DNA from: an uncultured Parabacteroides sp.
GTDB lineage: Bacteria > Bacteroidota > Bacteroidia > Bacteroidales > Tannerellaceae
Direction of reading: 5' to 3'
Length of the DNA: 64,000 bases
NCBI RefSeq assembly: GCF_902493135.1
Contig: NZ_CABUOD010000019.1
Span: forward strand, 1 to 64,000
This document shows, piece by piece, positions 36,125 to 45,634 of this stretch (its first letter is position 1; each line of letters opens with the position of its first letter). Made by a program: the position numbers and the translations under genes. Below the pieces are notes generated by a model. It was not told where the DNA came from and did not search any database. It worked only from the letters and a program-made list of their open reading frames with translations.

Positions 36125-37702
36125 ATGACGCGGGATATGGAACGGGAATCTATCATTTCTCAATTGTATGACAAAGGCAAGATCTTTGATTTTGTCGTGA
36201 TTGGCGGCGGCGCTACCGGTCTGGGTGTGGCGCTCGACGCCGTGACCCGCGGATACAGTGTGGCTTTGTTTGAGCGCTCGGACTTTACGAAGGGAACTTC
36301 CAGCCGGAGTACGAAACTGGTGCATGGAGGTGTCCGTTATCTGGCACAAGGCGATATCGCTTTGGTTCGTGAAGCGCTTCGTGAACGGGGGTTGCTCCGG
36401 CATAATGCTCCCCATTTAGTGAAAGACCAACTTTTCCTGATCCCTTGCTACCGTTGGTGGGAGGGACCTTTTTATACGGTCGGGCTGGTACTTTATGATC
36501 TGATGGCGCGTGGTCTCAGTCTCGGAAGATCTGTCTGTATCGGTCCTAAACGGGCGGTCCGGACAGTCCCGATGCTCCGCCGCGAGGGGATGACGGCGGG
36601 TGTGCTTTATCATGACGGGCAGTTTGACGATTCGCGCCTGGCCATTAACCTCGTGCGTACGGCGGTCGATGCCGGTGCATGTGTCTTGAATTATATGAAT
36701 GTAATCTCTCTCCTGAAAGAAGAAGGCAAAGTGTCCGGTGTGCAGGTCCGTGACGAAGAAACGGGTACGGTCTATTCCGTAAAGGCCCGTTCCGTGATCA
36801 ATGCAACAGGTGTTTTTGCCGATGATATCCTGCAGATGGACAAGCCGGGCAATCGCCCGACCGTGCGTCCCAGCCAGGGAGTGCATCTGATTTTAGATGC
36901 TTCTTTCCTGGAAAGCGATTGTGCCGTGATGATCCCGAAGACATCCGACGGGCGTGTGCTCTTTGCCGTCCCCTGGCATAATAAGGTGGTAGTCGGCACG
37001 ACCGACACGTTGATGGAGCATGCCGAGACGGAACCGGTCGCACTCGAACAGGAAATACAATTTATACTCGATACCGCAGGGAAGTACCTGACACGGGCTC
37101 CCCGGCGGAGCGATGTCCTCTCCGTGTTTGCCGGCCTCCGACCGCTTGCGGCTCCCCGTAATGAGGGTAAGAAGACAAAGGAGATCTCCCGGAGCCATAA
37201 ACTGATCCGGGAAAAGTCCGGTTTAATAACGATTATCGGGGGAAAATGGACGACATACAGGAAGATGGCGCAGGATACGTTGGACTATGCGATCCGTTAT
37301 ATGCATATCCCGACACGGGAGTGTGTGACGGAGCATTATCCGGTTCACGGTTCCCGTCCGAATCCGGATTTCTCCGATCCGTTGTATGTTTACGGGACGG
37401 ATGCGGACGAGATACGGGTTTTAACGGCTTCCTCGCCGGAGATGGGCGAAAGGCTGCATCCCCAATACGCTTTTACCAGAGGAGAGATCGCCTGGATCGT
37501 GCGGAACGAAATGGCCCGGACCCTGGAGGATGTCTTGGCACGCCGGTTGCGTGTGCTCTTTATGGATGCACGTGCCGCGATGCAAATGGCTCCTGCCGTG
37601 GCCGCTGTTTTAGCAAAGGAACGGGGAAAGGACGAAACATGGCAGGCCGCCCAGCTTAAAGACTTCGAGCGGGTAGCATCAAATTATATATTGAATGGAT
37701 AA
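36125..37702 (+). CDS. glpD: FAD-dependent glycerol-3-phosphate dehydrogenase
   Basis: A 525-residue flavoprotein that oxidises glycerol 3-phosphate to dihydroxyacetone phosphate and passes electrons to quinones at the inner membrane. The FAD motif VVIGGGATGLGVALDA and the family segment GTSSRSTKLVHGGVRYL are intact, as is IIGGKWTTYR. It is the first gene of a glpD-glpK-glpF operon. Confidence 0.94.
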   Translation: MTRDMERESIISQLYDKGKIFDFVVIGGGATGLGVALDAVTRGYSVALFERSDFTKGTSSRSTKLVHGGVRYLAQGDIALVREALRERGLLRHNAPHLVKDQLFLIPCYRWWEGPFYTVGLVLYDLMARGLSLGRSVCIGPKRAVRTVPMLRREGMTAGVLYHDGQFDDSRLAINLVRTAVDAGACVLNYMNVISLLKEEGKVSGVQVRDEETGTVYSVKARSVINATGVFADDILQMDKPGNRPTVRPSQGVHLILDASFLESDCAVMIPKTSDGRVLFAVPWHNKVVVGTTDTLMEHAETEPVALEQEIQFILDTAGKYLTRAPRRSDVLSVFAGLRPLAAPRNEGKKTKEISRSHKLIREKSGLITIIGGKWTTYRKMAQDTLDYAIRYMHIPTRECVTEHYPVHGSRPNPDFSDPLYVYGTDADEIRVLTASSPEMGERLHPQYAFTRGEIAWIVRNEMARTLEDVLARRLRVLFMDARAAMQMAPAVAAVLAKERGKDETWQAAQLKDFERVASNYILNG

Positions 37703-37720
37703 CCAAATGAAACGGAAGAT

Positions 37721-39223
37721 ATGAATTTCAGAAATAAATACGTGCTGGCTATCGACCAGGGCACGACCTCTTCGAGAGCCATTCTTTTCAGCCATCAGGG
37801 CAATATCATCACGCTGGCGCAGAAAACATTCCAGCAGTATTTTCCTAAGCCCGGCTGGGTCGAACATGATCCGAACGAGATTTGGTACACGCAATCGTCA
37901 GCCATCAAGGAGGCTATGGCCAAAGCGGATGTGACGGATGCGCATATCGCCTGCATCGGCATTGCCAACCAGCGCGAAACGACGATCATATGGGACCGGG
38001 AGACCGGCTTTCCGGTCTATAACGCCATCGTCTGGCAGGACCGGCGTACGGCAGACTATTGCGAGGAGTTGAAAGCAAAGGGGTATGCTTCCCTGATCCA
38101 GCAGAAGACGGGATTGGTGATCGATGCGTATTTCTCTGCCACGAAGATACGTTGGATCCTGGATCATGTGAAGGGTGTCCGGGAACGTGCCGAGCGTGGG
38201 GAACTTTGTTTCGGTACGGTCGACTCCTGGCTGGTCTGGAAACTGACCCGCGGGACTGAATTTATTACGGATATCACGAATGCCTCCCGTACGATGCTGT
38301 TCAATATCCATACGCAGGAATGGGATAAGGAGCTGCTCGACCTTTTCCAAATCCCGGCCTCCATGATGCCGGAAGTGAAGAGCAGCAGCGAGGTCTATTG
38401 CGAGACTTCCACCCCTGTCTTTAAGACCGGCATCCCGGTTTCGGGGATGGCGGGTGACCAGCAAGCCGCCCTGTTCGGGCAACTGTGTACGGATATCGGC
38501 ATGATCAAGACGACATACGGGACTGGATGTTTTATGATCCTGAATACCGGAAGCAAGCCCGTTTTGTCTCAGAATAACCTGTTGACGACGATTGCCTGGA
38601 AGTTGGACGGGAAAGTGACGTACGCGCTGGAAGGAAGTGTTTTTGTCGGGGGTGCGGTCGTCCAATGGTTGCGTGACGAGTTAGGGCTGATACAGAGCGC
38701 CGCCATCACGGAACAACTGGCCAATTCCGTGCCGGACAACGGAGGTGTCTATTTTGTCCCGGCGCTGACCGGGTTGGGGGCTCCTTACTGGGATCAGTAT
38801 GCCCGTGGCGCCATCATCGGGATCACACGCGGAACGAGTACCGCCCATCTGACCCGTGCCGCCCTGGAAGGTATTTGCTACCAGGTGTATGATGTCCTGA
38901 TGGCAATGGAAAACGATATACATGCCAAGCCGAAAGAGATCCGCGTGGATGGCGGGGCGATTGCCAATAACTTCCTGATGCAATTCCAGGCGGATATCTG
39001 CCGTTGTCCGGTGGTCCGTCCGCGCGTCCTCGAAACGACGGCTTTGGGCGCCGCCTATCTGGCAGGATTGTCGATCGGCTACTGGAAAGATGTGGACGAG
39101 CTGAAAGAACAGTGGTCCTTGGATAATATCTTTAGTGCCGAAATGCATGAAGAGACGGCCGAGGCCTTGCTGACCGAATGGCATAAGGCGGTCGGGAGGA
39201 GCTTGAACTGGGCGGCGGAGTAA
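37721..39223 (+). CDS. glpK: Glycerol kinase
   Basis: A 500-residue FGGY-family kinase that phosphorylates glycerol with ATP. The N-terminal AIDQGTTSSRAILF phosphate motif, the substrate segment NQRETTIIWD and the C-terminal RVDGGAIANNFLMQFQAD are all typical. Length and motifs match the family. It starts 18 bp after glpD. Confidence 0.95.
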   Translation: MNFRNKYVLAIDQGTTSSRAILFSHQGNIITLAQKTFQQYFPKPGWVEHDPNEIWYTQSSAIKEAMAKADVTDAHIACIGIANQRETTIIWDRETGFPVYNAIVWQDRRTADYCEELKAKGYASLIQQKTGLVIDAYFSATKIRWILDHVKGVRERAERGELCFGTVDSWLVWKLTRGTEFITDITNASRTMLFNIHTQEWDKELLDLFQIPASMMPEVKSSSEVYCETSTPVFKTGIPVSGMAGDQQAALFGQLCTDIGMIKTTYGTGCFMILNTGSKPVLSQNNLLTTIAWKLDGKVTYALEGSVFVGGAVVQWLRDELGLIQSAAITEQLANSVPDNGGVYFVPALTGLGAPYWDQYARGAIIGITRGTSTAHLTRAALEGICYQVYDVLMAMENDIHAKPKEIRVDGGAIANNFLMQFQADICRCPVVRPRVLETTALGAAYLAGLSIGYWKDVDELKEQWSLDNIFSAEMHEETAEALLTEWHKAVGRSLNWAAE

Positions 39224-39254
39224 TAGGCAATTTATACATCATAAATCTAATATC

Positions 39255-39992
39255 ATGACTCCATTTATAGCGGAATTTTTAGGAACCATGCTTCTGATCC
39301 TGATGGGAGGAGGCGTTGTGGCGAATGTGTGCCTGAGTAAGACGAAAGGGCACGGTGCAGGCTGGATGGCCATTACGACAGCCTGGGCTTTGGGCGTGTT
39401 CATAGGCGTAGTGGTGGCCGGCCCCTATAGCGGGGCGCATCTGAATCCGGCTGTTTCCATCGGGTTGGCTATCGGGGGTACTTTCCCCTGGTGCGATGTG
39501 TGCCATTATATTATAGCCCAAATGTCAGGGGCGGCTTTAGGGGCGCTTTTGGTCTGGCTTGTCTATAAAGACCACTTCGAGGCGACGGACGATCCGGACG
39601 CGATGTTGGGTGTCTTCTGCACCAGTCCGGCGATAAAGAACCCGGCCATTAATTTCCTGACGGAAGCGGTCGGAACGTTTGCCTTGATGTTCGTCGTGTT
39701 TTATATCACGGGCGGCGAGCTTTCTTTGAAGGATAGCAATAGCACGTTACCGATCGGGTTGGGTTCCGTAGGGGCGTTGCCGGTGGCGTTTACCGTTTGG
39801 GTGATCGGGTTGTCGTTGGGCGGTCCGACCGGTTATGCGATCAATCCGGCACGCGACCTGGCTCCCCGTTGCATGCACGCCCTTTTGCCGATAAAAGGGA
39901 AAGGCGGGAGCCAGTGGGGATATGCCTGGGTCCCGGTCTTAGGACCGATCGCAGGGGCGGCCGTAGCAGCTATGTTGTATTATATTCTATAA
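39255..39992 (+). CDS. glpF: Glycerol facilitator (MIP-family aquaglyceroporin)
   Basis: A 245-residue channel with six predicted membrane spans and the two NPA boxes, GAHLNPAVS (Asn64) and YAINPARDLAPR (Asn197). The Asp after the second NPAR is the mark of glycerol-conducting members. It brings glycerol across the inner membrane for GlpK. It is followed after only 9 bp by a polysaccharide lyase gene. Confidence 0.94.
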   Translation: MTPFIAEFLGTMLLILMGGGVVANVCLSKTKGHGAGWMAITTAWALGVFIGVVVAGPYSGAHLNPAVSIGLAIGGTFPWCDVCHYIIAQMSGAALGALLVWLVYKDHFEATDDPDAMLGVFCTSPAIKNPAINFLTEAVGTFALMFVVFYITGGELSLKDSNSTLPIGLGSVGALPVAFTVWVIGLSLGGPTGYAINPARDLAPRCMHALLPIKGKGGSQWGYAWVPVLGPIAGAAVAAMLYYIL

Positions 39993-40001
39993 TTATATGC
40001 C

Positions 40002-42773
40002 ATGAATTTACGAAATAAGGTTTCTCTGCTTGTATTCTTTTTTGTGACGATTCCCTTGTTTGCCCAAACACCGCAACGGGAATTGGAGAGGCTTCGGCAA
40101 AACTATATTCGGTCTTTCATATCGAATGACGAACAGACCGCTTCGCTGGTGGAACTTTTGTCCGGCATACAACCTGAGACGGAGATCTCGGACCAGGTCG
40201 TTGTCGAGCTTCACCAGCGCTATCCCTTTAACATCGAAAAGATAACGGGTTATATCGAGACGATCCGGGAAGACGGTTCCTGGCCGGATATCGACTACAA
40301 CGACCGGAAACGTTCGGGTTGGTCTGTCAAGCAACATGCCGACCGCGTGTTGGAACTTGCCAAACTCTACCGGGCGGAAGAGGGCGATTGCCATTGGGGG
40401 CCGAAACTCGAATCGGTCATTCACCAGGCATTGGGATACTGGTTCAGGGAGAAACCGGTCTGTAAGAACTGGTGGTATAACCAGATCGGCATCCCCAAGA
40501 CATTGGGGCCGGCTTTTCTCCTGATGAAAGAACGACTGAGCCCGGAGGAAAAGGCAGGAGCCATCGAAGTGATGGAAAATGCCAAGTTCGGCATGACCGG
40601 CCAGAATAAGGTCTGGCTTGCCGGGAATGTGTTGATACGCGGGTTGTTGCAAGATGACTTCGGTTTGGTGAAGGCAGCCCGTGACACCATTGTCTCCGAG
40701 ATTACGACCGGGATGCAGGAAGGGATCAAAAGCGACTGGAGCTTCCACCAGCACGGGCCTCAACAACAGTTCGGCAACTACGGGCTGGCGTTCCTGACGG
40801 AGATGAGTGCCTATTCCGGCCTGTTTGCGGGAACCGTTTTTGCCTTGAGCGAGGCGCAACAGGACATTTTGAATTCTTTCCTCTTGAACGGTTATCGCTG
40901 GATCGTCTGGAAAGGATATATGGATGTCAATGCACTGGACCGGCAATTGTTCCATAGCGCACAGATACATAAGGCGTTCAGCCTGGCCTTTGCCACAAAC
41001 GCCCTGATGCGGGGCAGTTCCGGAGATGATATCCGGCAGATGAACGAATTCCTGCAAGATAACTATGCGCCCGAAAGAAAAGGAAGCGCTTTCACCGGAC
41101 ATAAGCATTTCTGGGATTCCGACCAGACCGTCCATCGCTCTCCGGCCTGGATGGCTTCGGTCAAGATGGCTTCCGACCGGGTGATCGGGACGGAGCTGGT
41201 GAACGAAGATAACCTGAAAGGATTTTATATGGGCGACGGTGCTCTGTACACCTATTGCCGGGGCGACGAATATCTGAATATTTTCCCCTTCTGGGACTGG
41301 CGCAAGATTCCGGGCATCACCTCTTATGAGAGCGAAGCTCCCGTGCCCGCCTTTTTCCACTATGGGGCGCATGTGCGGAACAAGACTGCTTTTGTCGGCG
41401 GCGTGACGGACGGACAGGCCGGGATGACGGCAATGATCCTGGATCGGGATGGTTTGCAAGCGTATAAATCCTGGATCTTTACCCGTGATTATGTCCTTTG
41501 CCTGGGAGCCGGGATTCATTCGGACAGCACTTTGGCGGTTACGACTTCCATCGACCAACGGGTGAAACACGGCGATTTGCTTCGTTATGCCGGCGGCGAC
41601 TGGTTGCCGGTACAAGGAAAGTATGTTTCTTCCGCGGAAAAACTACGTTTCTTCCATGACAACACTGGGTATATCCTGTTGCAACCCTCCGCATGTGTGG
41701 CTGTCTCGGAAAAGCGTTCCGGCCGCTGGTGCGACTTTATGGGTTCGTACGCTCCTAAAACGGTCGAAGGCGAGATCGTCGGTCTATATATCGATCATGG
41801 AAAAGAAGATAATGCCGGTTATCAGTATCTGATCCTCCCGGCTTCCACTTCCGAAAAAACGGCCGCTTTCCCGGTGCAGGATATACGAGTGATCCGTAAC
41901 GACAAAGCGGTCCAGGCGGTTGCCGCCGGCGGCTGTTTTTATGTAACGGCCTATGAACCGCAGAAGTTGGATTTGCAAGAAGACTTGTGGGTCGACATAC
42001 AGACGCCGGGCATTTATATGTTTCATCGGCATAACGGCAACTGGCAGATCGAAGCGGCCGATCCGACTCATAAACAACCTTTTTTGTCACTCAAAATGAA
42101 CGGGCAGGATGTAAAGGCCGTCTTCCCTCCCTCGCATGAACCGGGGAAAAGCATTTCTGTGCAGCCCTTTATCAATGCTCCTTCGGTCACGGAAATCAAA
42201 GTGGATGGAAAACGCGACGATTGGAAAATCGCTCCGGCGGTAACTGGGCTGACCGCTCCCTGGGACGGGGCGGAGAAAGACGGGACTGCTTTTTATGTCT
42301 GTCACGATAAGAAGAACCTCTATTTCCTGTATGTCGTGTCTGATACGACTTTGGTCTATAATGACGAGAAGACGGAAGCCTCTGTCGGCAATGGCGACCG
42401 GATCGAGTTTTTCATGAGCAAAGACCCGGAGATGAAGACCTATTATTGCGCAGAGATCGACCCGCAAGGGAAAGTGATGGATTATGAAGCGCATGCCTAT
42501 CGTAAGTTCGATTTTAGCTGGGACTTCAAGGACCTGAAGCTGGCAACCTATGTCGGCAAAGACTCCTACCGTGTGGAAGGTTCCATCTCGTTGAGGTCCT
42601 TAAAAGCATTAGGGCTGGTTTCTCCTGACGGTGAAATCCGCATGGGGGTTTACCGGGCCGATTATTTCGGGGATGCCGGTGACCGGGTGATCTGGTCGTC
42701 CTGGATCGTTCCCGATGCCGCCGAACCGGATTTCCATATTCCGTCTTCTTTGGGGGTATTAAAGCTGGAATAA
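40002..42773 (+). CDS. Polysaccharide lyase family 8 with C-terminal CBM9-like domain
   Basis: A 923-residue exported protein (signal peptide ends LFAQ). The alpha/alpha toroid has the PL8 catalytic Asn in NWWYNQIGIPKTLG (Asn160) and His/Tyr in SFHQHGPQQQFGNYG (His251, Tyr260, nine apart as in chondroitin AC lyases). A beta-sandwich follows, then from about residue 730 a CBM9-like domain (ITEIKVDGKRDDW-type start, VGNGDRIEFFMS). PL8 covers hyaluronate, chondroitin and xanthan lyases; which applies is not decidable here. It may be read with the glp operon. Confidence 0.87.
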   Translation: MNLRNKVSLLVFFFVTIPLFAQTPQRELERLRQNYIRSFISNDEQTASLVELLSGIQPETEISDQVVVELHQRYPFNIEKITGYIETIREDGSWPDIDYNDRKRSGWSVKQHADRVLELAKLYRAEEGDCHWGPKLESVIHQALGYWFREKPVCKNWWYNQIGIPKTLGPAFLLMKERLSPEEKAGAIEVMENAKFGMTGQNKVWLAGNVLIRGLLQDDFGLVKAARDTIVSEITTGMQEGIKSDWSFHQHGPQQQFGNYGLAFLTEMSAYSGLFAGTVFALSEAQQDILNSFLLNGYRWIVWKGYMDVNALDRQLFHSAQIHKAFSLAFATNALMRGSSGDDIRQMNEFLQDNYAPERKGSAFTGHKHFWDSDQTVHRSPAWMASVKMASDRVIGTELVNEDNLKGFYMGDGALYTYCRGDEYLNIFPFWDWRKIPGITSYESEAPVPAFFHYGAHVRNKTAFVGGVTDGQAGMTAMILDRDGLQAYKSWIFTRDYVLCLGAGIHSDSTLAVTTSIDQRVKHGDLLRYAGGDWLPVQGKYVSSAEKLRFFHDNTGYILLQPSACVAVSEKRSGRWCDFMGSYAPKTVEGEIVGLYIDHGKEDNAGYQYLILPASTSEKTAAFPVQDIRVIRNDKAVQAVAAGGCFYVTAYEPQKLDLQEDLWVDIQTPGIYMFHRHNGNWQIEAADPTHKQPFLSLKMNGQDVKAVFPPSHEPGKSISVQPFINAPSVTEIKVDGKRDDWKIAPAVTGLTAPWDGAEKDGTAFYVCHDKKNLYFLYVVSDTTLVYNDEKTEASVGNGDRIEFFMSKDPEMKTYYCAEIDPQGKVMDYEAHAYRKFDFSWDFKDLKLATYVGKDSYRVEGSISLRSLKALGLVSPDGEIRMGVYRADYFGDAGDRVIWSSWIVPDAAEPDFHIPSSLGVLKLE

Positions 42774-42785
42774 TTAGAAGCCGTT

Positions 42786-42882
42786 GGCGCAGTTCAGCGC
42801 CTTAGGCGGCGGAGTTTAGCGCCTTCGTTGGCGGAGTTTGGCGCCTTTACTGGCGCTGTTTAGCGCCTTAGGGGGCGCTGGG
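42786..42882. repeat. 22-bp tandem repeat, about 4.4 copies, each a small hairpin
   Basis: Units start at 42786, 42808, 42830 and 42852, with a partial one at 42874. Each has the form GGCGSWGTTYAGCGCCTT and can fold through GGCGC/GCGCC. The array sits 12 bp after the lyase stop and may act as a transcript stabiliser or terminator. Confidence 0.85.
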
Positions 42883-42897
42883 AATCGACAAGAGCGA

Positions 42898-42925
42898 TTG
42901 TTTTGGTAAGAATTCCGTACCTTTG
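42898..42925 (+). promoter_or_regulatory. Promoter of pyrC
   Basis: TTG at 42898-42900, a 17-nt spacer and an exact TACCTTTG at 42918-42925, 22 bp before the ATG. Confidence 0.58.
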
Positions 42926-42947
42926 TCACAACTAACATAAAAAAGAT

Positions 42948-44288
42948 ATGAATAGAACACTGATAAAAGACGCCACCGTCATCAACGAAGGCCGTACCTT
43001 CATCGGTTCGGTACTGATCGAGGGTGATAAGATTGCCGCAGTATATGAAGGAGATGTTCCGGCTTCGGCCGGGGATGCGGCCGTGATCGACGCTACCGGG
43101 AAATTCCTGCTTCCCGGCGCTATCGACGACCAGGTGCATTTCCGTGAACCGGGACTGACGCATAAGGGCGATATCGCCAGCGAAAGCCGTGCCGCCGTGG
43201 CCGGTGGAGTGACTACCTTCATGGACATGCCGAATACGAAACCTCAGACGACGACCCTTGCCGATCTGGAGTGGAAGTGGCAACGGGGAGCCGAAACGTC
43301 GGTCGCCAACTATTCCTTCTTCTTCGGCGGGACGAACGACAACATGGATGAAATCCGTAAACTGGACCGTAGCCGTGTGCCGGGGCTGAAACTCTTCCTC
43401 GGTTCTTCCACCGGTAATATGCTGGTCGATAAGAAGGAGAGCCTGGAACGTATTTTCGGCGAAGCCGGAATGCTTATCGCCATCCATGCCGAAAAGGAGG
43501 AAGTCATCAAACGGAACATCGCCCACTATACGGGCCTGTACGGTGAAGACCTGGATATCTCCTTCCATAGCAAGATCCGTAGCGAGGAAGCCTGCTATGC
43601 CTCCTCGTCCGAGGCTGCCGAACTGGCTGACCGTCTCGGTTCCCGCCTGCATATCCTGCATCTTTCGACGGCAAAGGAACTTTCTTTGCTGAGCAACAAG
43701 CTTCCGCTCGGTGAAAAGAAGATCACGGGTGAAGTATGCGTGCATCATCTCTGGTTCCATGAGGACGATTATGAACAGTTCGGAAACCGTATCAAATGGA
43801 ATCCGTCTATCAAGACGCTGGCAGATCGTACGGCGCTCCGCGAAGCCGTTAACAACAACACGATCGATATCGTGGCGACCGACCATGCCCCGCATCTCCT
43901 TTCCGAGAAGGAGGGAAGCTGCCTGAAAGCCGCCTCCGGAGGCCCGCTGATCCAGCATTCGCTCATTGTCATGCTGGAGTTGGCGATGGAGGGCCGTTTC
44001 ACCTACGAGAAGGTGGTGGAAAAGATGGCGCATATGCCGGCAGAGCTTTTCCGTGTGGATCGCCGCGGCTATATCCGTCCGGGCTATTATGCCGACCTTG
44101 TCCTGGTCGATCCGAAAGAAACCTGGACGGTGGCAAAAGAGAACATACTGTATAAATGCGGCTGGTCTCCCTTCGAAGGCTACACATTCCACCATGCCGT
44201 CTGGAAAACATTCGTCAACGGGCACTCGGCCTACGACAATGGCCGGGTGAACGATGAGGTGCGCGGGATGGAAGTACGGTATAGTTGA
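42948..44288 (+). CDS. pyrC: Dihydroorotase (class I type)
   Basis: A 446-residue TIM-barrel amidohydrolase of pyrimidine synthesis that closes carbamoyl aspartate to dihydroorotate. Motifs are DDQVHFREPGLTHKGD (about residues 58-73), MDMPNTKP, GLKLFLGSSTG, AIHAEKEE, LHLST and ATDHAPH. The first metal-binding His of the usual H-x-H is Gln here; I recall the same in other Bacteroidales homologues, so I do not take it as decay. It has its own promoter and converges on queE. Confidence 0.9.
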   Translation: MNRTLIKDATVINEGRTFIGSVLIEGDKIAAVYEGDVPASAGDAAVIDATGKFLLPGAIDDQVHFREPGLTHKGDIASESRAAVAGGVTTFMDMPNTKPQTTTLADLEWKWQRGAETSVANYSFFFGGTNDNMDEIRKLDRSRVPGLKLFLGSSTGNMLVDKKESLERIFGEAGMLIAIHAEKEEVIKRNIAHYTGLYGEDLDISFHSKIRSEEACYASSSEAAELADRLGSRLHILHLSTAKELSLLSNKLPLGEKKITGEVCVHHLWFHEDDYEQFGNRIKWNPSIKTLADRTALREAVNNNTIDIVATDHAPHLLSEKEGSCLKAASGGPLIQHSLIVMLELAMEGRFTYEKVVEKMAHMPAELFRVDRRGYIRPGYYADLVLVDPKETWTVAKENILYKCGWSPFEGYTFHHAVWKTFVNGHSAYDNGRVNDEVRGMEVRYS

Positions 44289-44381
44289 AAATTAAGAATT
44301 AAGAATTAAAAATTAAAAAGTAAAAGTGATAAAGATACGAAGTTGACTTTCATTTTTTAATTTTTAATTTTTAATTTTCAA
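44287..44381. terminator. AT-rich inverted repeat between convergent pyrC and queE
   Basis: Arms made of repeated AATTAAAAATTAAAAA words (44287-44320) pair with their complement (44353-44381), giving a long weak hairpin with T runs on both strands, probably a bidirectional terminator. Confidence 0.6.
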
Positions 44382-44920
44382 TTGATATTTATCAACTTGT
44401 GTGTCTGCAGGCTGAGACGCCATTGGGGGTGGTGGAGGATATACTCTACCACCTCTTTGGTGTTCCGGCAGGAGCAGGGTTGGAGGAAATGCCAAGTCGC
44501 TTTCAAGCCTGCATATTCCGTCAGGTCCTGCCCCGTATAAACCACCTTGACCTCATCGATATGCGCCAGCCGCAAAGGAGCCCCTTTCGGGGAGCAGGTT
44601 ACCCAGTCGATGCCTTCCGGCAACGGGTTTGTCCCGTTAGTCTCGATGCAGATATATTTCCCCGCACGGTGCAGCAGGTCGATAAACGCCTGGTCGATCC
44701 AAAGCGAAGGCTCTCCCCCTGTCAGGATAACGACATTTGAAGGGAAGGCCGAGACTGCCTGTAAAATCTCTTCATCCGACATCGAGGTTCCTTCCTCGTG
44801 CCGGGTATCGCAAAAGCTGCATTTCAGGTTGCATCCGGAGAAGCGGACGAAGACGGCAGGCGTTCCCGTATGGAACCCTTCTCCTTGAAGGCTGTAGAAT
44901 ATCTCGTTAATCTTTCTCAT
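44378..44920 (-). CDS. queE: 7-carboxy-7-deazaguanine synthase (radical SAM)
   Basis: A 180-residue radical SAM enzyme in queuosine synthesis. The N-terminus IFYSLQGEGFHTGTPA is diagnostic, followed by the cluster motif CNLKCSFC (CxxxCxxC), the GGEPSL motif and a C-terminal LQPCSCRNTKE. It overlaps queD by 14 bp, a sign of tight co-expression. Confidence 0.93.
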   Translation of the reverse strand: MRKINEIFYSLQGEGFHTGTPAVFVRFSGCNLKCSFCDTRHEEGTSMSDEEILQAVSAFPSNVVILTGGEPSLWIDQAFIDLLHRAGKYICIETNGTNPLPEGIDWVTCSPKGAPLRLAHIDEVKVVYTGQDLTEYAGLKATWHFLQPCSCRNTKEVVEYILHHPQWRLSLQTHKLININ

Positions 44921-45239
44921 AGATCGCCGTGTTTCCTTCTGATTCCTGAACTTCTACTTTATAGCAGGTGGGGAGCTGGTCGCATATCCACCGGGCGATA
45001 TTCTCGGCCGTCGGGTTAAAAGGGAGCACCTCGTTGAGGTTCCGGTGATCGAACTGATCTTTCACAACCTGCTTGATATGGCTGAAATCGATCACCATAC
45101 CATCTGCGTTTAATTCTTTGGAACGGCAATGCACAATGATAATCCAGTTGTGACCATGCAGATATTCGCATTTGCTCGGATAGGAAAGCGACAGACTATG
45201 GGCTGCCGAAATCTCCATACGTTTGATAACGGTATACAT
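44907..45239 (-). CDS. queD: 6-carboxy-5,6,7,8-tetrahydropterin synthase
   Basis: A 110-residue enzyme that makes the substrate of QueE from dihydroneopterin triphosphate. Zinc ligands His in SAAHSL and LHGHNW, the catalytic Cys in PSKCEYL, and Glu in VQESEGN are visible. It starts the queD-queE operon; a minus-strand TAATTTTG box lies at 45298-45305. queC and queF are not in this window. Confidence 0.92.
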   Translation of the reverse strand: MYTVIKRMEISAAHSLSLSYPSKCEYLHGHNWIIIVHCRSKELNADGMVIDFSHIKQVVKDQFDHRNLNEVLPFNPTAENIARWICDQLPTCYKVEVQESEGNTAIYEKD

Positions 45240-45596
45240 ACGATAAAACTGTTTTAGAATGTTATGTCTGCACCTAATGTCACCTCGGTACGTAGTGCAA
45301 AATTACAGAAAAATCGGATACTGAAGCGATACTTGATGGGTTGAAATATTAAAAATATCTGTAGCGGTTTGTATGTATTTAAAACAATGCTCCGAGGGTG
45401 ATCTGTCGTGAAAATGTGTTTTTTTATTGCAGAATAGGAATATTATGTATTAATTTGCTTCATAATCAAAGATATGAGGTGGTTTTGATGTCTCTGAACC
45501 GGTATTCCGGCAGCAGTCCAATATTGTTAAAAAATAGAAGAAGCTGCAAATAAGTTTCGATAATCTTAAAAATGTGTTTTATAATATCTTTTTTTA

Positions 45597-45628
45597 TTTG
45601 TTCAGTAATTTAAAATGCCTCATCTTTG
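45597..45628 (+). promoter_or_regulatory. Promoter of a candidate small RNA
   Basis: TTTG at 45597-45600, exactly 20 nt, then CATCTTTG at 45621-45628, one base off consensus. Confidence 0.58.
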
Positions 45629-45634
45629 TAAGCA

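Noticed and set aside
40008..41615. Open frame of 535 codons on the minus strand
   Set aside because: It is antisense to the PL8 gene, with no motifs or ribosome site.
42786..42882. Possible CRISPR array
   Set aside because: The units are directly adjacent with no unique spacers, and no cas genes are near.
42816..44225. Open frame of 469 codons on the minus strand
   Set aside because: It is the antisense shadow of pyrC and runs into the tandem repeat.
45240..45300. preQ1 riboswitch upstream of queD
   Set aside because: I looked for the pseudoknot-type conserved A-rich tail and C-rich loop and did not find them; the leader is short.
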